From contig JAODUO010000978.1 in assembly GCA_025642075.2 (NCBI GenBank), forward strand, positions 46,001-110,000: a stretch of DNA of 64,000 nucleotides. The letters run 5' to 3'. The stretch comes from Ridgeia piscesae (taxonomy: Eukaryota; Annelida; Polychaeta; Sabellida; Siboglinidae). Numbering within the stretch: position 1 is the first letter of the stretch; every line of letters starts with the position of its first letter. The position numbers and the translations under genes are program-made. Below are positions 54,355 through 64,000 of the stretch, piece after piece. Below the pieces are notes generated by a model. That model saw nothing but the letters and a program-made list of their open reading frames with translations, made no database searches and had not been told where the DNA came from.

Positions 54355-55425
54355 TGGAGAGAATAATGTAAAAATAGAGAGAATAATGTAAAAACAGAGA
54401 GAATAATGTAAAAATAGAGAGAATAATGTAAAAACAGAGATAATAATGTAAAAACAGAGAATAATGTAAAAACAGAGAATAATGTAAAAACAGACAGAAT
54501 AAGGTAAAAACAGAGAGAATAATGTAAAAACAGATAGAATAATGTAAAAACAGAGAGAGTAATGTAAAAACAGAGAGAATAAAGTAAAAACAGAGATAAT
54601 AATGTAAAAACAGAGAGAATAGTGTAAAAACAGAGAATAATGTAAAAACAGAGAGAATAAGGTAAAAACAGAGAGAATAAGGTAAAAACAGATAGAATAA
54701 TGTAAAAACAGAGAGAATAATGTAAAAACAGACAGAATAAAGTAAAAACAGAGAGAATAATGTAAAAACAGAGAGAATAATGTAAAAACAGAGAATAATG
54801 TAAAAACAGAGAGAATAAGGTAAAAACAGATATAATAATGTAAAAACAGATATAATAATGTAAAAACAGAGAGAATAAAGTAAAAACAGATAGAATAATG
54901 TAAAAACAGAGAGAATAATGTAAAAACAGAGAATACTGTAAAAACAGAGAGAATAATGTAAAAACAGAGAGAATAATGTAAAAACAGAGAATACTGTAAA
55001 AACAGAGAGAATAATGTAAAAACAGAGAGAATAATGTAAAAACAGAGAATAATGTAAAAACAGAGAGAATAATGTAAAAACAGAGAGAAAAACAGAGAAT
55101 AATGTAAAAACAGAGAATAATGTAAAAACAGAGAATAATGTAAAAACAGAGAGAATAATGTAAAAACAGATAGAATAATGTAAAAACAGAGAGAATAATG
55201 TAAAAACAGAGAATAATGTAAAAACAGAGAGAATAATGTAAAAACAGATAGAATAATGTAAAAACAGAGAGAATAATGTAAAAACAGAGAGAATAAAGTA
55301 AAAACAGATAGAATAATGTCAAAACAGAGAGAATAATGTCAAAACAGAGAGAATAATGTAAAAACAGAGAATAATGTAAAAACAGAGAGAATAATGTAAA
55401 AACAGATAATAAAGTAAAGCAGTAA
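54355..55425. repeat. 18/20-bp AT-rich minisatellite, about 55 copies
   Basis: The unit is AGAGAGAATAATGTAAAAAC or the shorter AGAATAATGTAAAAAC. On the minus strand it is open for about 400 codons (SLCFYIILSVF-like), an artefact. Unlike most arrays here, the Sld5 sense strand is purine-rich. Confidence 0.95.
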
Positions 55426-55586
55426 ATAGTGATCAAAAGTTTTAATTGTTCATATCCAAATTACGAAGTTTCTTTTTACTGTAGAGACTTAGACATTACT
55501 CTAGTTATAGTGCTCTTTACATATTTCCCATTCTTTGTATTTACTGTTGTTAGTACTGAAAGAAAGTTGACATGTGTGGTGAACTA

Positions 55587-55606
55587 GGGAGGGAGGGAGG
55601 GAGGGA
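55587..55606. repeat. (GGGA)n
   Basis: Five tandem GGGA units. Confidence 0.85.
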
Positions 55607-56099
55607 AATCATTGATAAAACACCAAACAGAAGAACCTGGCAAATAAAGGAAGCCATCTGGATTAGGAAGACAAAAAACAAGGGCAATTATGAGATATGT
55701 GTACAATGATGTCATTAGTACTGAGGAAGTCAGTGTGTAACGTCCAACGGCAGTCTCCACTGGTAAAAGAAACATCTCAATCAGAATATGTAAAATGAAA
55801 TAGAACTTTCCTGAGAAATGTTCAGTGATAATAGCATGAACAGTGTCAAGCTTCTGTTGATCCTCAAACTTCTACCTGTCAACCCTGATTTTTACTTGTT
55901 CAAAACAAACTTTGCCAGTCTAAATGAAGGGTGGACTCGTCTCTTTTCTAAACCAAATCTATTGTGTGAATCACGCACCATGTTGGGTTAACTAGCAACT
56001 CTAAAAAGTAATTTCAGTGTCTTCATGTATCATGCCAAGGTTAGGCTTGTGTCCACATGAGAGAGGTGACCACATTAGAACTTTCCTGCCTTGCTCTCT

Positions 56100-57215
56100 G
56101 TTCTTCTCAATACCTTCCTCTCCCTCCCTCCTACCTTCCCCTGCCTTCCCCTCCCCGCCTCTCCCTTTCTCCCTCCATTCCTCCCTCCTACATTCCTGTC
56201 CCTCTCTCTCCCCCACCTTCCTTCCTCCCAAACCCCTGTCCCTTCATATATTCCTCTCCCTAATGTCCTTTCCCTCGCTTCCTCCCTTACTCTCCCCTCT
56301 TCCATTCCTCTTCCTCCATTCTTTTCCCTGCCTCTGCACCTTTCTCTCCTGTACACCCTACTTTCTTCTCCCTTCCAACTTTCTTCTCCCTTCCTCCCCA
56401 CTTTCCTCTTCCTTCCTTCTTCCCTCCATTCCTCCTTCCTCTTACTTTCCTCTCCTCCCTACCTACCTTCCTCACTCCCATTCTGTCCCTTCCCCTCCAT
56501 TCTCCTTCCTCCTACCCTCCTCTCCCTTCCACACTATGTTCCTACCCCTTCCTCTCTGGGCCTCCCACCCTCCGTTCTCCCTTCCTCACTCCTTCATACG
56601 TCTTCCTACCTTCTTTCCATTTCCTTCCTAATTTCCTCCATATTCCTCCCTACCTTCTTCTCCCTTCCTCCTCCTCTGCCCTGGTACTTTCCTATTCTTT
56701 CCTCCCTACTTTCCTCCCCCTCCTCACTCCCTTCCCCTTACCGTCATCCCCCTCCTCTCCCTTTCCACTACTTTCCCCTCCCTTCCTCTCTCCCTTCCTC
56801 TCCCTTCCTCCCTCCCATCCTTCCTATCTTCCTGCCTCCTTTCCTTCCCCTCCTCTCCCTCCCCTCCTCTCCCTTCCTCCCTACCTTCTTCTCCCTTCCT
56901 CCTCCTCTGCCCTGGTACTTTCCTATTCTTTCCTCCACCTCCTCACTCCCTTCCCCTGACCGTCATCCCCCTCCTCTCCCTTTCCACTACTTCCCCTCCC
57001 TTCCTCTCTCCCCTCCTCCCTCCCATCCTTCCTATCTTCCTGCCTCCCCTCCTTTCCTTCCCCTCCTCTCCCTTCCTTCCATCCTCTCCCTGCCTTCCTC
57101 CCCTCTTCTCCCTCCCCTCCCTTCCTCCCTACCTTCCCTTCCTCTCCCTCCCCTCCCCCCTCCCCTTCCGTCCTATCTTCCTCTCTCCCTCCGTCCCTCC
57201 CTACTTTCCTGTCCC
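56100..57215. repeat. Degenerate CCTTCCTCC polypyrimidine region
   Basis: More than 1 kb of C+T-rich sequence without a fixed period. One longer block is repeated: CTTCTCCCTTCCTCCTCCTC then TGCCCTGGTACTTTCC occurs near 56655 and again near 56890. Long open frames are compositional. Confidence 0.85.
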
Positions 57216-57229
57216 TGTTTAATGTAACT

Positions 57230-58240
57230 GTTTCTGTTAATATGCGTGTGGTCAGCGCCCCAGTGACCAAGCAGTACCTGATTATGGCGTGTCTGATGCA
57301 AGTCTCGCTCCATTTACTGGTCAACTATTGTGGTCAACTATACTTGAGCTGCATGTCCGCTGAATAAGGCCACAGCTGGTCAGTGGGTCGAAGGGACACT
57401 ATTGACCAGGTTACTAAGCAATCTGTTGCTGACCAGGTGGTTTCTGTTTATGAATATTACTGTCCATCAGAGGGGTAGGGTTTAAGCTAACATTAGAAGG
57501 GGTCATTGGACTTTCCTATATCTAGAGCTGAGGGTGATGGTCAATTGGTTGACCAGTGACCTTTGGTTTGCTTTGCCATTGTGGTCCACGTTGATGTGAA
57601 CAAAGGTACATGTATAATACACATGCTTACATCCACAGGTGTATCAGCTTAGATAAAATATACAATTCACACCAGCAATACAGATCACAACATTATATTG
57701 TATTTTATATCACCTAAGACCTAAGTTTTAAACAAATAACAGTAAATAATAATGAAATAAGCTTAATAAAATCAAAGAAATCTAAGACATTTATCAATGT
57801 ACCATTTATAGTAAGAAAGTAAAAAAATCAGTTAAAAAGAATTTAGCAGTTTAAAATAACAGTGAATACTACTTTATTCAGATAACTATTTTTCAGTTCA
57901 GAATAATAAAAAACAGTAATACATTTATCAATTATACAAACAAATTGTTAAAAATAAGAAATAAAAACGTATCGATTAAACATAATTTAGCTGTAAAATA
58001 TTAGCACAGTCAAGGCATATCAGTGTGAAAATGTTCAGTTTGCTGCATATTATTTATTATCTTACACACTCATGGAGCAACAAATTTAGGTCATGTTGGC
58101 GCCACCTGGAGAGTAGTCCACTACCCTGTACAGTCAACGATGAACATTTGTTGACAACACATCTTTGGGAAATAAAACAAACAAACAAACGAATATTTAC
58201 AAACAAACTGGCAATGTGACGAACCACACTGTCACATCGC
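57230..58240. other. Sld5 intron 6, unique AT-rich stretch
   Basis: No repeat array or exon recognised. Confidence 0.45.
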
Positions 58241-58241
58241 A

Positions 58242-58568
58242 GTAGAGCGCAATAGCTCAGGGGTAGAGCTTTGCACTCTCGACTACGAGAACCCAGTTTC
58301 GAAACCTGTGCTGCAGTGTTGAAACCTTGGGCAAGTTTTTTCACTCTACAATGCTCCAGTTCACTCAGCTGTATAAATGAGTACCTGACTATAGACATTG
58401 GTGGATATGTGTATGAGCAGCCTTCGCACATTAATTGTAGCATACGGCTGGATGCTTCCCAGAGAAGCCGCGATGGTGTCTGAGTGAACAGGTCTGTCAG
58501 GGAAGTAAAGTTAAAGCGCTTTGAACGGTCCTGAGGACTGGATACAGCGCTATATAAGAACTTGCCTA
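58242..58568 (+). mobile_element. tRNA-derived SINE, copy 2
   Basis: Box A is TAGCTCAGGGGTAGAGC (58253-58269) and box B AGTTTCGAAACCTG (58295-58308), closer to a functional tRNA promoter than copy 1. The body and the ending (GGATACAGCGCTATATAAGA) match the family at 23102. No CCA-like end or full cloverleaf was noticed, so it is a SINE and not a tRNA gene. Confidence 0.85.
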
Positions 58569-58799
58569 TATACACATCGACCAATGAACAGGGGTGACTT
58601 TTAGTTCATCATTCCACCACAAGAGGCACTGGTGGGTTGGTTATGTCATTTTCACTTTCCTGTTAGTTGTTTCCTCTGTGAACTTTGGTGGTTATTCCTG
58701 AATGTGCTGATAGTGCTCATGTCTCCGTAGCACTGAGACCTCAGATGTAGAGTGAGACAAACCACAGGCTACGACTGTCAACACTGGACTAGTTGTCAT

Positions 58800-59145
58800 C
58801 TGTGTCATCTGAAGAGTAATTGTCATCTATAGACTAATTGTCATCTGTGTCATCTGTATACTAGTTGTCATTTGTGTCATCTGTATACTAGTTGTCATCT
58901 GTGTCATCTGTATACTAGTTGTCATTTGTGTCATCTGTATACTAGTTGTCATCTGTGTCATCTGTAGACTAGTTGTTATCTGTGTCATCTGTAGACTAGT
59001 TGTCATCTGTGTCATCTGTAGACTAGTTGTCATTTGTGTCATCTGTAGACTAGTTGTCATCTGTGTCATCTGTATACTAGTTGTCATCTGTATACTAATT
59101 GTCATCTGTGTCATCTGTAGACTATTTGGCATCTGTGTCATCTGT
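58800..59145. repeat. 27-bp minisatellite
   Basis: The unit is ACTAGTTGTCATCTGTG followed by TCATCTGTAT (or TAG), about 12 copies. Confidence 0.95.
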
Positions 59146-59149
59146 GTGC

Positions 59150-60245
59150 CACACGTATCTGTTACATAAACTTTATCTCATCTGTCAGGCTTCATGTGTG
59201 ACATTTTAGCCATTGGGACCAATAACTGCCCCCACCCTCACCCACCCCCACCCTTCCCTCTTAATAATGAATAATATTAATAAAACTTTATTTTGACACC
59301 GTCAAATCCGGGATAGCTGTTCCATTCATTTATAATAATAAATCGGGGTATACTTATTAAATAATAATAATAATTAATAGAATGATACGCTATAAAACTT
59401 GATAAAAACTGTATAACATATGTTGTATCATCTATTTAAAATGTACATTTATAGATTAAATGTGAAATTAATGTAAAGTTAAAACAAAACTTATACAAGC
59501 TATAATATATTAATATTAATAAAATAAATAAGATGAATAGTATATAAAAAGTGAGCTAAATATAATATCCGTTGTGTAAAACTCCTTACATAGAAAATAA
59601 CACTGTTTTAAGTTGCTTCTTAAATTGTGGAGATTGTCGTTTTTGCTCATGTTTTCGCAGGAAGTTTGTTCCACCGATTGCATGATATTGAGACCAAAGT
59701 ACAGCTTTGTATACTTTGAAACAGTACAAGTTGAACTCTACCCCCCCCCACCACCCCACCCCCACCCACCTGCAAGAGAAACAACAGGTGGTTTTTGTAG
59801 GTTTGTTTTGCAGAAAGATGTTGTGTTTTGGGATCAGGGATGTCTCGGGAATGCAGCGATTTAGATAAAACGCTGAAATCTTTAGATCAGGGGGATCATT
59901 CGTTACCTGCGTAAACATGTGCTGTGGCCAGAGATGTGGTTGGACACACAGATTAATGGGCTAGACATGTTGGTCAAGAGATAAGTAGGATACACATTGT
60001 CGGTTGTTGGTACATCTTGTTGGTCAGCAAGACTGGACATCAAGGGGCTATTGTAAACTGGACATCCATCTTAGGCATTGGTACGTCCATTGTTCAATGG
60101 TCAGTCTAACATGTAAATCAGCGGATATGCACTTATAAAAAATTTGAATTGCCACTAAATCTTGCAAATGGCCATGTTCAGGTGGAAAGCAGGTTTAGCT
60201 GTAGAGTGCAGTTGTTCATGTGGTGCATAGGTTCATGCATATTTC
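59150..60245. other. Sld5 intron 6, unique stretch
   Basis: AT-rich sequence with a C-rich run at 59741-59771 (CCCCCCCCACCACCCC-like). No exon recognised. Confidence 0.45.
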
Positions 60246-60247
60246 AT

Positions 60248-60523
60248 GCAGAGACTGGTCCACCCATCAATTGGATGGGTAAACCTCATTGTGGATGGGT
60301 AGAAATGTCACTGGATGGGTAAAAAAAAACTAAAATAAAGCAGCAAATAAAGATCTTCAGAAAGGTCAGTTTTGCATTGAAAATGTCATGTTTTTTTTCC
60401 ATTTATTTCAGGTCATAAAACACATCTCTACTGGCGTGTATGTATAAGAGTTGTCCTGTGATACAGGTGTCCGCCAACAATGTGTGACTGGTAAATGTGT
60501 GATTCTGCTACAGCCCTGATGTG
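60248..60523 (+). repeat. Dispersed repeat family A, copy 2
   Basis: GAGACTGGTCCACCCATCAA, then repeated GGATGGGTA words, then AGGTGTCCGCCAACAATGTG and TGACTGGTAAATGTGTGATT. It parallels 1546-1832 at both ends in the same order. The 23-bp array starts right after it. Confidence 0.6.
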
Positions 60524-60529
60524 GTACAT

Positions 60530-61385
60530 CTGACTGCTATATCACAGTACATGTGACTGCTGTATCACAGTACATGTGACTGCTGTATCACAGTACATGT
60601 GACTGCTGTATCACAGTACATGTGACTGCTGTATCACAGTATATGTGACTGCTGTATCACAGTACATGTGATTGCTGTATCACAGTACATGTGATTGCTG
60701 TATCACAGTATATGTGACTGCTGTATCACAGTACATGTGACTGCTGTATCACGGTACATGTGACTGCTGTATCACAGTACATGTGACTGCTGTACCACAG
60801 TACATGTGACTGCTGTATCACAATACATGTGACTGCTGTATCATGGTACATGTGACTGCTGTATTGCAGTACATGTGACTGCTGTACCACAGTACATGTG
60901 ACTGCTGTATCACAGTACATGTGACTGCTGTATTGCAGTACATGTGACTGCTGTATATCGCAGTACATGTGACTGCTGTATCACAGTACATGTGACTGCT
61001 GTATCACAGTACACATGACTGCTGTACCACAGTACATGTGACTGCTGTTTCACAATACATGTGACTGCTGTATCACGGTACATGTGACTGCTGTATTGCA
61101 GTACATGTGACTGCTGTACCACAGTACATGTGACTGCTGTACCACAGTACATGTGACTGCTGTATCACAGTACATGTGACTGCTGTATTGCAGTACATGT
61201 GACTGCTGTATATCGCAGTACATGTGACTGCTGTATATCACAGTACATGTGACTGCTGTATCACAGTACACGTGACTGCTGTACCACAGTACATGTGACT
61301 GCTGTATCACAGTACATGTGACTGCTGTATCACAGTACATGTGACTGCTGTATCACAATATGTATGACTGCTGTATCACAGTCAC
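60530..61385. repeat. 23-bp minisatellite, about 37 copies
   Basis: The unit is GACTGCTGTATCACAGTACA then TGT, with TACCACAG, TATTGCAG and TATATCGCAG variants. The variant order ATTGCAG, ATATCGCAG, ATCACAG recurs, so blocks of units have been duplicated together. Confidence 0.95.
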
Positions 61386-61619
61386 TGCAGCGTTTCTATG
61401 AAACATGAGTTTTGTCGTGGAGTAAAATAATAGTCTTACTGACTCACTGAGCACAGTCCAGATGTATTGAGCAGCTGAGATGAGCACGAGTCTCACACTG
61501 TGAGCAGGTTAAGCTCATCTTCAAAAACAATCTGTTTAAAATGTCTAGTCACTGAGCCTCAGACAACTTAAGTCTGGATACTCAATGAAAGTGTCAATGT
61601 TGATGTCTGCAGTATTAAT

Positions 61620-61960
61620 CTAATCAGTGCTAGTGTCTTCAGTGCTAGTGTCCACGACAGTAGTGTCATCAATGATAGTGTTTTCAATGCTAGTGTCCAC
61701 AACAGTAGTGACATCAATACTAGTGTCATTAGTGCTAGTGTCCACAACAGTGGTGTCATTGGTGCTAGTGTCCACAATAGTAGTGTCATCAATGCTAGTG
61801 TCCACGACAGTAGTGACATCAATGCTAGTGTCATCAGTGCTAGTGTCCACAACAGTAGTGTCATCAGTGTTACACTGCTAGTGTCCACAACATTAGTAAC
61901 ATCACTACCAATGTTTTCAATGCTAGTGTCCTTAATGCAAGTGTCCCCACCACTAGTGTC
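61620..61960. repeat. 15/30-bp minisatellite
   Basis: Alternating GCTAGTGTCCACAACAGTAG and TGTCATCAAT modules; the basic step is 15 bp (WGTGTC core). It is more degenerate to the right. Confidence 0.85.
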
Positions 61961-62760
61961 TTCATTGGTGTCCTCAATATAAATGCCCTTAAAACAAGTG
62001 CTTTAATTGTGCAATCTGGTTGAATAATTTAAAATGTAGATACCTTCATGTTACACCACCATCTTCGAGTAACTTATCTTTAGACACATCTTAGAAGTGA
62101 ATTAGTAATCAAAGGTGACATGTTGGCTTTAACCGTGTGAGTGTTCTCTGTGAAACACTTTGAAGTGCCACTTGAAAAGGAAATCTTTCTGCTCTCACTC
62201 CTCAGTGGCTAGAGTTTGTTGTGGGCCAGGGGAAGAGCAAGATGAACCGCCCCTGGCACCAGTTTTCGTGCCAGCCATTGCAACTCTCTTCACTTGGGGT
62301 TTTTCTTATTAAAATGGACAGTCACTGCTGTGGTCCGTCCCCCAACCCCCTGGCCCACTGCGTCTTTCACTCATGTTACATGATGTATATCAAATTTGAA
62401 GCATCATTGATTTAGTTTCGTTAAAAAGCCACCATAAGTGGCAACGTGCCAGGACAGATTTATTATAAATTGCAACTTTTTACAGAAACTGCAGAGTGTA
62501 GTTTTATAAACAAAGAAAGAGCCTTTTAAATTTATAGTTTAAAGACAAAGCAAGGTTCCACCCAGTAATCTGAGTTGAACATCTACTGATGTTCTCAATG
62601 TATTATTATTGATGTTAAGGAAATTATTATTTATGTTTCACCTTTAGACTAAGAGGATGATTTAAACTATCTTTCAGAATGAGAAAACATCATTTATTTT
62701 GCTCCCACTACAGACGTTCAATTCACCGACGTGCCATGACATTGAATTTTTTTTTTCTTG
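61961..62760. other. Sld5 intron 6, unique stretch
   Basis: No repeat and no Sld5 exon recognised. Two AG sites after pyrimidine runs, near 62206 and 62713, were tested and do not lead to Sld5-like sequence. Confidence 0.45.
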
Positions 62761-62764
62761 GAAC

Positions 62765-64000
62765 AGATTGGTGTTTGTGGTTGTGTTCATGGTGTGTTTG
62801 TGGTTGTTTACCATGGCATGTTTGTGATTGTGTTTATGGCATGTTTAGAGTTGTGTCCATGGCATGTTTGTGGTTGTGTTCATGGTGTGTTTGTGGTTGT
62901 GTCCATGGGATGTTTTGTGGTTGTGTTCATGGTGTGTTAGTGATTGTGTCCATGGTATGTTTTGTGGTTGTGTTCATGGTGTGTTTGTGGTTGTGTCCAT
63001 GGCGTGGTTGTGTTCATTGTGTCCTTGTGGTTGTATTCATGTTGTGTGTATATGGTTGTGTTCATGATGTCTTTGTGGTTGTGTTCATGGTGTTTGTGGT
63101 TGTGTTCATCATGGCATATTTGTGGTTGTGTTCATTGTGCGTTAGAGGTTGAGTTCATTGTGCGTTTGAGATTGTGTTCATTGTGCATTTGAGGTTGAGT
63201 TCATTGTGTGTTTGAGGTTGTGTTCATTGTGTGTTTGAGGTTGAGTTCATTGTGCGTTTGAGGTTGTGTTCATTGTGTGTTTGAGGTTGTGTTCATTGTG
63301 CGTTTGAGATTGTGTTCATTGTGCATTTGAGGTTATGTTCATTGTGTGTTTGAGGTTGAGTTCATTGTGCGTTTGAGGTTGTGTTCATTGTGTGTTTGAG
63401 GTTGTGTTCATTGTGTGTTTGAGGTTGAGTTCATTGTGTTTGAGGTTGAGTTCATTGTGTGTTTGAGGTTGAGTTCATTGTGTGTTTAAGGTTGTGTTCA
63501 TTGTGTGTTTGAGGTTGTGTTCATTGTGTGTTTGAGGTTGTGTTCATTGTGTGTTTGAGGTTGAGTTCATTTGTGTTTGAGGATGTGTTCATTGTGTGTT
63601 TGAGGTTGTGTTCATTGTGTGTTTGAGGTTGAGTTCATTTGTGTTTGAGGATGTGTTCATTGTGTGTTTGAGGTTGAGTTCATTGTGTGTTTGAGGTTGA
63701 GTTCATTTGTGTTTGAGGATGTGTTCATTGTGTGTTTGAGGTTGTGTTCATTGTGTGTTTGAGGTTGTGTTCATTGTGTGTTTGAGGTTGTGTTCATTGT
63801 GTGTTTGAGATTGTCTTCATTGTGCGTTTGAGGTTGAGTTCATTGTGCGTTTGAGGTTGAGTTCATTGTGCATTTGAGGTTGAGTTCATTTTGCGTTTGG
63901 GGTTGTGTTCATTGTGCGTTTGGGGTTGTGTTCATTGTGCGTTTGAGGTTGAGTTCATTGTGCGTTTGAGGTTGAGTTCATTGTGCATTTGAGGTTGAGT
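62765..64000. repeat. 23-bp GT-rich minisatellite running off the right edge
   Basis: The early part (62765-63110) is TTTGTGGTTGTGTTCATGG-like. From 63120 the unit is TTCATTGTGTGTTTGAGG followed by TTGTG or TTGAG. It is still regular at 64000, so the array continues. Confidence 0.95.

Noticed and set aside
54174..55436. 420-codon minus-strand frame that looks like a hydrophobic membrane protein
   Set aside because: A Phe/Leu/Tyr-rich translation of the AT-rich 18/20-bp repeat; no conserved features.
58242..58320. A free-standing tRNA gene
   Set aside because: Box A and box B are good, but the sequence continues into a long body shared with 23102-23398, so it is a SINE head.
62200..62240. 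Second candidate acceptor (CTCCTCAG) for the last Sld5 exon
   Set aside because: The reading frame meets a stop at once and shows no Sld5 similarity; the similar site near 62713 also fails.

Overview
The window is animal nuclear DNA: split genes with GT-AG introns, non-LTR retrotransposon fragments, tRNA-derived SINEs, a MITE, and very abundant micro- and minisatellites. Codon usage, intron sizes and the repeat types fit a non-vertebrate bilaterian, for example a mollusc or another marine invertebrate. The phylum cannot be fixed from the sequence alone. There are no prokaryotic operons, CRISPR arrays or rRNA genes.

Two real protein genes are visible, arranged head to head around a spacer of about 325 bp (16208-16532). 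On the minus strand, 14 exons between 16207 and 534 encode the first 578 residues of tankyrase (PARP5 family): the short N-terminus, ankyrin clusters I-III and the start of cluster IV. The rest (end of the ankyrin repeats, SAM and PARP domains) lies beyond the left edge. On the plus strand, six exons between 16533 and 49778 encode the first 190 residues of the GINS subunit Sld5 (GINS4). The last coding exon was not found and probably lies beyond the right edge. Every intron phase I derived in both genes keeps the frame open across every junction.

Layout: 1-16.2 kb, tankyrase exons with introns carrying a 2.6-kb 33/34-bp minisatellite, several hairpins, a duplicated pseudo-exon and a 5'-truncated CR1-like retrotransposon. 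16.2-16.5 kb, shared promoter with CCAAT, E2F-like and YY1-like sites. 16.5-24.4 kb, the first five Sld5 exons, a CR1-like element, a hAT-like MITE, a SINE and a near-perfect palindrome. 24.4-49.7 kb, one 25-kb intron, roughly 40 percent tandem repeat (CCTG, TTTG, CA, and 47-, 61-, 52-, 17- and 18/19-bp arrays). 49.7 kb, Sld5 exon 6, wedged between two large minisatellites. 49.8-64 kb, the next intron, more than half tandem repeat, running off the right edge.

Functionally the pair joins a replication-helicase subunit (Sld5, part of CMG) with a poly-ADP-ribosyltransferase acting in telomere, spindle and Wnt control. A shared bidirectional promoter with an E2F-type site would give both cell-cycle-linked expression. 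The most unusual aspects are the strand-biased, splice-acceptor-like tandem arrays inside the introns, a long pure CCTG tract in a sense intron, and three long hairpins. Very long open frames of up to about 1,000 codons inside the repeats are artefacts and are not annotated as genes.
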